From Curvularia sp. ZM96 (taxonomy: Eukaryota > Ascomycota > Dothideomycetes > Pleosporales > Pleosporaceae), in the NCBI GenBank assembly GCA_022457065.1, contig JAJGBQ010000005.1, positions 1,364,001 to 1,428,000 of the forward strand: 64,000 nt of DNA, in the 5' to 3' direction. Positions within the stretch are counted from its first letter, which is position 1, and every line of letters begins with the position of its first letter. The notes beneath the pieces were generated by a model. The model had not been told where the DNA came from. It saw only the letters and a program-made list of their open reading frames with translations, and did no database searches. This document shows, piece by piece, positions 57,501 through 64,000 of the stretch. The translations under genes were made by a program, and so were the position numbers.

Positions 57501-60219
57501 GAACTTCGAACTTGATTTGAAACCTTGGATATTCAGAGGCAGACCCAACACAATGCTCCATGCATTGAGCACGACGTGATATCCACTGTGATGCTGGGGC
57601 GCCTGGTGGGGTCCAGAAATCCAGAGAATTGGCCCAGTAGCAGAAAGTGCCTTGCGGAGCTGTTTTCGGATCTTAGTTCTGGTGTCTTTGTTTGTAGTGA
57701 GAGGTTTCGAGTCTATGACTGTGCAGGAAATGGCGCCGTCCGCTGGGTTTTGAACCATGACGCAAAGCTCGTGGTCATCGCTTGCCTCATACATGAAAAT
57801 CGAGACTGAATCCTCGTTGTCATCGATGGAGGATTTTACTTCGGTTGTTGAGGATCGGGTAGTAAAGCCAGCGCCAGGAGGATGACGTCGGTTGACAGCT
57901 CGAACTACGGCTGCTATACTGTCTTGGATGTCTTTCTTAGCCAACCTTGGTATCTCGGCTGCTTGTGGTCGTTCCTCTTCTGCGTGGTGATAGAATAACT
58001 CCTCCTGACTGACAAAATCGTCAAGATGCTTGCAAGGATTGAAATTCTTTGGCACAGCAAGGGCATCCGATTGCGGATTTTCAATCAGTGAGATATCCGG
58101 CGATGAACCTGTACTAGAGGAACATTCACTTCCATCTGCAAGCTTTTCGAGCTTTCGCTTGAACTGCTCCACCGTGTCGTGGAGCCTCCAATCTCCTGCT
58201 CGAACAATCTGAGTAATCATATCCCGCATCTCGTCAGTGAATGAATCCGACGCAAATGTCACACTGTGCGAAATCCCCTCTTCAAGCTGCACGTCCAGTT
58301 GTTCTGCATTTAGATTCTTTTCTGCAGACTCCAGATCTGCACGTGTCTGGTCAGCAACGAGAGCTTCAAAAGAACGCTTGCGTTGGTCAAAGCGGCGGTT
58401 TGTCGCAGGCAAATTGGCATCTTCGCTGTTCTCGCCTTCTACCGTAGCTGCCAGCTTCACGAATCCAGTACAGCGGAAGAATGCCAGAAGCATCTTCCAT
58501 GTTAAAGAGTCGCTTAAGGCCAGATCAAAGATTCGTTCAGCTTTGATAAAGAAGGCTTCGTTGCCATGGCGGCTGGGTGTAAACGCCGGGTCAGGCTCTA
58601 GGCCTAAGACCAAGGCCCATGCATTCAGAATCGTATACGTAAAAGTACCCTCTTGAGTGGGAGTCTGCGCGCATGGCACCCATTCAATGTCCACGGGCAA
58701 GCGAGCTACCATTTGCTCGTGCGAGTCGAAGGCATTGCGCCACCAGTCAGTTCTCATGAACCAGTTCCGCAAATCGTTATTGATTTTGTCACGGTGGTTT
58801 CTGTGACTTCTCCAGGTCCTGGGATAGAGAGCCCTAATTCTGATGCTGGTGTCTGGTTGGATCTGGCCTACGACTAAAAGGTAGCGGCCACAATCCGTGA
58901 GAGCAGTGATCAGTGTTCTTCCCGGTCTGAAAACTGTGTCATTATGAACAAAACTGAATCCGGCACTCTCTGGCTGTCTGTTGTTGATAGAAGCAGTTAC
59001 TCGAGGGATTATGGAAGCGATTCTGTTGTTGGTGTGAATTTTGAGACCGATTTGAACGTAAGCGCAATGATCCCTTATTGGCTGTCCATCATCTGTATAT
59101 GCGTCGGAATATTCAACTTCCTCGGGGCGATGCTCCTCTATTGGCTCATCCTCTTCGGGAGCATGCTCCTCTGTCGGCTCATTTCTCTCAACTTGGGGCT
59201 GTCTAACTGGCGCGTTTACAGCGTCTGCTTCGTCTCCAACTTCCTGTTCGATAGCATCCAAAGGCTCGATCACTAACCATCTCACTGTCACATTATCCGC
59301 GCTAACGTCACCATTTCGATCGCGACGCTCAAGTTCATCTGCAGTTACCCTCCTGGTAGTGATCGTGTACTTTAAGCTTCCCTCGTGCCTGAAGAAGAAT
59401 GCTGGTTGCGAGAGCAACTCGATTACGGCGTAACCTTGCAGCGGACCAATATGGAAGGGTGTGCGTGAAGTAGCACCATTGTTGGTGTACGTGATGCCGT
59501 TGACGGTAACAGAGATCCCTTGCGGAAGTTCAATGAAATAGCCCAGCGCCTGATCGTCCTCGCCTGCTGGTACACGTCGGATAAAATCAATGTGAGCAGT
59601 CTGACCATTGACAGTCCTAGCTAAGGGTTAACAAAGAACACAGAGTTTAACTCAGCCTTACATACACTTGCAAACGTCGATCTCCCTCCAGAACCAGCAC
59701 CTCCTCATTTTCTGCGTTCGAGAGTATCACTACGGTATTCTGGCCGCCAGCTTCGAAGTGTTCCGTGAGTGCAGCAATGTTATGGCGGCCATCTGGTTCG
59801 TTCACACTTCTATCTTTGATGTTATTGTAGAGGTTGCGCAATGCCGTGCTGGATTGATTCGCGTCTCCCTCTTGCATATCTTTGCCCCCCTTTTTCTGAT
59901 AGACTGGCACCCTTATCTGAGCCTCGGGTAGTGCTGCTTGTACTGGCTGTAGCTCATCCGATTGTCTATTGTACAATGCAAGGGCGTAATCGTCAATTTG
60001 TTGTTGGTCAGGAACGTCTCTCCGTTTCGCTTTAGGTATGGCCCAGTCGACTTCCAAGACATTACGTTGAGCATCTTCGGATGTTTTCTTTGGCTTGGAA
60101 CTTTTTGGGGTCTTTGGGGTCTTCGGGGGTTTGGTGACCTTTGAACTTCTGGTGACCCTCGGACTTTGGAGGGCTGCCTTTGCCCCTTTCTTGTTGTTCC
60201 TTCCGCGTTTGGGAGCCAT
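54594..60219 (-). CDS. Giant protein with four tandem Ulp1/C48-like cysteine-protease units
   Basis: Exons 60,219-59,666 and 59,616-54,594 flank a 49-nt intron (GTATGT...GCTAG), giving 1,858 aa with frame preserved. The N-terminus is strongly basic (MAPKRGRNNKKGAK and TPKTPKSSKPKKT), probably a nuclear signal. Then come a beta-rich segment, an acidic linker with EEHAPEE/EEHRPEE repeats, and four repeats each ending in (C)GxxxxLNAWxxxLGL, spaced about 350-440 residues. This is the Ulp1/SENP-type core: His in a hydrophobic strand, Asp in ILDS, Cys before GxH/F. Units 3 and 4 retain all three (Cys1210 and Cys1652). Unit 2 has Ser862 for Cys. Unit 1 has Arg, Ala and Thr509 at the His, Asp and Cys positions. 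Units 1 and 3 also share WWRNxF. Peptidase of SUMO- or ubiquitin-like conjugates is the family role; the target here is unknown. The four-fold, partly dead architecture is one I do not recognise. Confidence 0.8.
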
Positions 60220-61206
60220 TCTAGATCAGTTGGATCCAGTCTAGTTGCTTCTAAATTACTTGATACTCTGAAAAGGCCTGGCTTTGTAGCGACTATGTTA
60301 ATTGAATACTCAGAAATGGCAGTTATTCTAATAATTTTCATAAGTTCCGCTGTCCAATATATAGATGTGTGCTGTGTTCTTTCATGTCTTTGTCTTCGTT
60401 GGTCGAGAACACTAACGTCCGCCGGATTTGTAACTTTGCCAGATGCAGGTTCGACTTAGACAACAAAGAGAACATTGTCCAAGAGCCAAGCTAGCAACGG
60501 AAGCCAAGGATACTATTGGTTGACGGTACGGTGAAAGTATCGGACATCGATGCAAATAGAAGAATCCAAAGATATCCTTCTCTGAAACGTACATGTTGTG
60601 AGACGCGAAATTGATTAACGGTTTCCGACCGGACAGTGAAATTTCGCACCAGCCATTGTAACGTTGGTACAAACGTTGACAGTACTCAGGACAATCTTGG
60701 CTAGTGTCTTGTTGTACAGGTAGGAAAGGACATAATAGTACGACAGCAGTAAGCGACTGCAAGAACAAAGAGAAAAGGTGGTTAGGTATTTGAGATCATT
60801 CATTTGCGCTGGTATATGCGCACTGTCTATAGAGATATCGTAATTCTAAAAAGGGTTGGTATGGAAAGTGTGACGCTGCTGAAAAAGCTCTAAATCGATG
60901 GTAAAGGTGAGAAGTAGATCGTACCGTTTCCAAGGAGAGACGACGAACGGGGCATACCATGCGGGTTTCTTCGGTATAGGGAAGCACTAGCCTGCAGCCT
61001 TTCCTATGGAACACACCGGGTGTATGCTGGGTCTAAGCTGGGTATGCAGCTATGTAGATAAGCACGCGCCGAAGCTGTAGCTTGAACGCGGCTAAATTTG
61101 CGATCCCCTGTTGGTTTCTGTCCACTGTGGATTTTCCCTTGGTAAGAGGATCCGTTTGCTAGTATTGACTGGGAGCCGATGTGTTTGGGCGGCCCGTATT
61201 CACGAG
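60220..61206. other. Intergenic, promoter of the Ulp1-like gene
   Basis: A TATATAG near 60,357 lies about 140 bases upstream of the Ulp1-like ATG and could be its TATA box. The remainder up to the bZIP gene's 3' end shows no supported gene; the 60-118-codon frames are unconvincing. Confidence 0.45.
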
Positions 61207-62279
61207 TCACATCGCGGCGGGGTGGTGGGAATATCCGTTCATCATGTCCAGAAGCGCCGTGTTGTTTATTTGATTGTATTGTTCAGGATAGCGATATCCT
61301 AGGCTGGGCCCTAGCTCGGTTCCAGGGTCTGATCGCGCCGTGCTCATGATGTTTGCGGCCTCGATGCATGAGGAGCGGTTATAGTAATTGAGTGGGTCCT
61401 CAGGGTAGCCGTAATCGCTTGAGTGGGTCCACGAATTGGTGTACGGGCGGTTGTAGGGATATTCATAGGGGACGTCTTCTAACTTGATCTCAGTACCAGG
61501 TGGAGTCGATGGCGCAGCGTAGAAGTTTGTGGAGTATGAGGAAGGAGGCGGCGTACTCGTTGTCGATACCATCGATCCAGGGCTGGGTGAATCGTCGCAA
61601 CCGAAATCCGTAGAACGCGGAGGTAGGGTGTTGGCAGGTTGGGCTGGGGGTGTGTTTCGAGGGATCAAGACAGGTCTTGTATGCGAACCCACATATGAAG
61701 TTATCGAAGTGCTTGGATCTGGCTTGGTCTTTCCGTCAAGCATCGCGCCCAACCTGGATGCTGCAGAGATCTGTTTGTTGTACTGGTCCGGTATGCTCTC
61801 CAATGCGGCGATGATCTCTGGCTCGGACACTCCCCGGTCACGGAGGATTGCTTTGAGTTTGCGATTCTCCTCCAGTACTGTTCTTGCGGCAGTTTGAATC
61901 TCTGATGAGGCTTCAATACCGATCTGCTCATAGGTTCGCAATTTCGTCTCGAGCTCGTGAAGGTATTCTTTTCGTCGAGCGCGTGAGCGTCCTGTTCCCA
62001 AAAAAATGTCAGTGTCAATCCTGTGGGTAAATAACGGGCACAACATCCGGTTCAACAAAACACGTGACTTCCCACAGACGAAGGAGGGAGAAGGGAACAA
62101 TGTTGAAAAAGGTCACAAAAGCAACCAGAAGGCAGCGAATCTGTAGAGCACAGTCGTTACTTACGTTGATTGTCTCGAATGCGAGCAAGATGTTGCGCTT
62201 TCTGCTGTCGTAAGTCAGTGATGGACTGTCAGAGGGGCTGTGAGTGTGTGCATACTGATAACCTGGCAGATTCACTCAT
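61207..62279 (-). CDS. Small fungal bZIP transcription factor
   Basis: Three exons: 62,279-62,256 (only eight codons, MSESARLS), 62,204-62,165 and 61,991-61,207; 282 aa. The introns are 51 nt and 173 nt. The last two splices assemble the basic region QKAQHLARIRDNQRRSRARR, with the N-x7-R spacing (N-QRRSRAR-R) of the bZIP motif split across intron 2. A leucine-zipper-like helix follows (KEYLHELETKLRTYEQIG, then LEENRKLKAILRDRG). The rest is Pro/Ser/Tyr-rich and likely an activation region. The acceptor of exon 2 is a tandem CAGCAG, so a one-Gln variant is possible. The long second intron contains an earlier acceptor-like CTACAG that would break the basic region. It binds DNA in the nucleus; its target pathway cannot be told from sequence. 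Confidence 0.88.
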
Positions 62280-62931
62280 ATTGAGATGATGTAGAGGTGG
62301 TTTAGAGATGAAGAAAAGAGACTGGCCTGATAGGCAGGATTGTTTGTGCGAGCATTCCGAGTAAGATGTATCCAGGCATGATGGCATGCAGTCTTAAAGT
62401 AGAGTGCATAGGTACAGGCCGACGGCCAGTACTCGAAGCACGGAGCAAGCATGACCCTGGCTAGCCGGGGGTTTGGAGCAGTGTACTCCTAGCAATGCAT
62501 GTGGGAACCGACGTCGGCGTCCAGCCATGGCTGCAAGCGTGGGGAGAGAGTCCAAGCGGGGGCCAGGGGTGGGAGGGAAGTCCGCTCGTAACATTACGGA
62601 GGCACAGACGGACGGTATCGACTTGATCACCACGCGGGCGCCGGATACGGCCTAGCGCACTGCGGCTGCTTTAGTCCCCCCTTCGTCCCCCGTCCTGAGT
62701 CAGATCGGCGACTGTGCCCTTTTCAGCTTCAGCCTCGGAAATTGGCCAAATTTTGAGTTTTATCGGTGCCTTGCGACACCACGTCGCAGCATCACCATCC
62801 GAAACCAACTCACAACCATCGCAGATTCCGCTGTCCGTTGCTCTCCAAGAAGCGCGCAGCTCGTACCGGCGCGTTCCGAAGATTGGGCAGCTACAGTGGC
62901 GCAAGCCGGGCACCCACCGACGCCCATCAGC
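62280..62931. promoter_or_regulatory. Divergent promoter between bZIP and FAR-17a-like genes
   Basis: 652 bp separate two start codons that point apart. It is moderately GC-rich, with no clear TATA box. No specific site can be assigned. Confidence 0.4.
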
Positions 62932-63801
62932 ATGGCTATTGGTCACCGAATAACAGCGCCCTACGCTGGGCAGTTCGACCCCACGCGCTTTGTTACGTCT
63001 TGGGTCCTCCCACCCAGCCTTCTGTTTGGTTATCGTGCACTGCTGGCCCTGTACGCCTTCACGACCTTGTTCACCATCTTCGGCTGGAATGGCGCCCACG
63101 GCAGATCTGAGGAATCCCGGCACTCCTTCTCCTTTTTCACCGTCTTGACGTATTGGGGGCTGGCTTTCTACTATGCCTTCTCGGCAATCCATACTGCGAG
63201 CTACTGGCTCACGGGCACCTCGTTCCTGGCGCGTTGGCCCAAGCCATTGCAGGTTGCCCACAGCATGTTCTACTCCACAATTGTAGTTTACCCATGGATC
63301 GTCACTAGTAAGTCAAGCTCACTTGGCTGGAACTCAACAAACTAACGACAGATATCAGTTGTATTCTGGGGCCTCCTTGCAGCTGACTTTCCTACGACAT
63401 TCTCTGTCTGGTCCAACACGTCACAGCACGCTCTCAATTCGTTCTATGCATTGTGTGAGATTGTCTTCCCTCGCACCAATAGGTTGCCTTGGTTGGATCT
63501 TATACCCATCATTATCCTCTTGGCTCTCTACCTTGCTTTGGCCTACCTCACCCACGCCACCGAAGGCTTTTACGTTTACCCATTTCTTGACCTCCAAAAG
63601 CACTCCTCCGGCGTTGTTGGGGGTTACATCATCGGCATTCTGATCGCGGCAATCATCATTTTCATCATCATCAGGTATCTTATCGCTCTACGTGTCTGGG
63701 TCACTGAGACGAAGCTCGGAATGAAAGGCAAATTCTCCTCACACGCACCGGCCAGCGCAACAGCCGAAGACATTCCTCTACATCACAATGTTGCAAAGTA
63801 A
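62932..63801 (+). CDS. FAR-17a/AIG1-like multi-pass membrane protein
   Basis: Exons 62,932-63,307 and 63,359-63,801 flank a 51-nt intron (GTAAGT, ACTAAC branch, ATCAG acceptor); 272 aa. About six hydrophobic helices can be seen, including LLFGYRALLALYAFTTLFTI, FFTVLTYWGLAFYYAFSAI, IVTIVFWGLLAADF, LIPIIILLALYLALAYL and VGGYIIGILIAAIIIFIII. A conserved-looking SQHALNSFYALCEIVF helix carries His and Glu. The tail is cytosolic-looking and ends in AEDIPLHHNVAK. The arrangement matches the FAR-17a/AIG1 family (animal members hydrolyse fatty-acid hydroxy-fatty-acid esters through Thr and His). Activity in fungi is not established. The ATG at 62,932 gives a compact N-terminus and is preferred over in-frame codons upstream. 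Confidence 0.75.
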
Positions 63802-64000
63802 CTCCAGGCCGCTACTCTACGTCCAACTGAATCTTAAGTTTACGACAAGCCAAGCTGTATTGTTTCTTTACCGGTATTACTCAGCGCAACTGTACAATAG
63901 CTCATGAAGTCCTCCACTGGGCCATCTCCCAGTTTCATTCAACCAGCCACCCCCGTATCTGTTAATAACAATAATTGAGTCCATGTCGATAACATGACGT
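63802..64000. other. 3' flank, nothing recognised
   Basis: Short trailing sequence with no gene supported before the window ends. Confidence 0.5.

Noticed and set aside
54903..59276. Plus-strand open frames opposite the Ulp1-like gene
   Set aside because: Short, scattered and without motifs; shadows of the long minus-strand coding sequence.

Overview
The window looks like nuclear DNA of a filamentous ascomycete, most likely Dothideomycetes/Pleosporales; the lineage is inferred from style, not from a marker. The evidence is short 45-70 nt GT-AG introns with CTAAC/CTGAC branch sites, fungal gene families (neutral trehalase, Clr2, SurE phosphatase, fungal bZIP), pyrimidine-rich promoters, and a sharply bounded AT-rich block with the TpA-rich decay typical of repeat-induced point mutation (RIP).

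Left arm (1-21,750): an intron-containing metallo-beta-lactamase-fold hydrolase (49-1071); about 10 kb that is nearly gene-free, with a degenerate tandem repeat near 4.5-5.0 kb and one doubtful small ORF; a small unknown protein (11,567-12,217); a five-exon neutral trehalase (13,693-16,121); a convergent trifunctional C1-tetrahydrofolate synthase (19,904-17,023, minus); and an unrecognised protein with an SH3-like segment (20,622 to about 21,509, minus).

AT-rich block (about 21,750-41,700): a nest of transposons with no live host gene. A chromodomain-bearing Ty3/gypsy element starting at 22,306 is split by later insertions, each dated by target-site duplications: pogo-like element 1 (23,090-24,936, TA), a full-length 7.0 kb gypsy copy (25,608-32,620, ATATT), a solo LTR (34,416-34,866, TATAC), pogo-like element 2 (35,559-37,405, TA), an LTR at 37,435 itself split by pogo-like element 3 (37,726-39,580, TA), and pogo-like element 4 (39,804-41,650, TA). 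Three of the pogo elements are exactly 1,847 bp. The full-length gypsy copy carries an antisense accessory reading frame with a Zn2Cys6-like cysteine pattern and a coiled coil, half of it rewritten Cys to Tyr in the way RIP predicts.

Right arm (41,700-64,000): an AhpD-like protein, a small secreted protein, a secreted SurE-type phosphatase, a Clr2 heterochromatin-silencing protein head-to-head with an SNF2 ATPase carrying a C-terminal PHD-type finger, a mitochondrial-type thioredoxin, a very large protein (about 1,858 aa) with four tandem Ulp1/C48-like units of which only the last two keep the His-Asp-Cys triad, a small bZIP factor and a multi-pass FAR-17a/AIG1-like membrane protein.

The most notable items are the four-unit Ulp1-like protein, the antisense zinc-cluster frame inside the retrotransposon, the co-varying duplicated motifs in the pogo terminal repeats, and the divergent Clr2/SNF2 pair beside a silenced repeat block. 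All splice models are read by eye from splice signals, frame continuity and remembered family conservation; no alignment was run.
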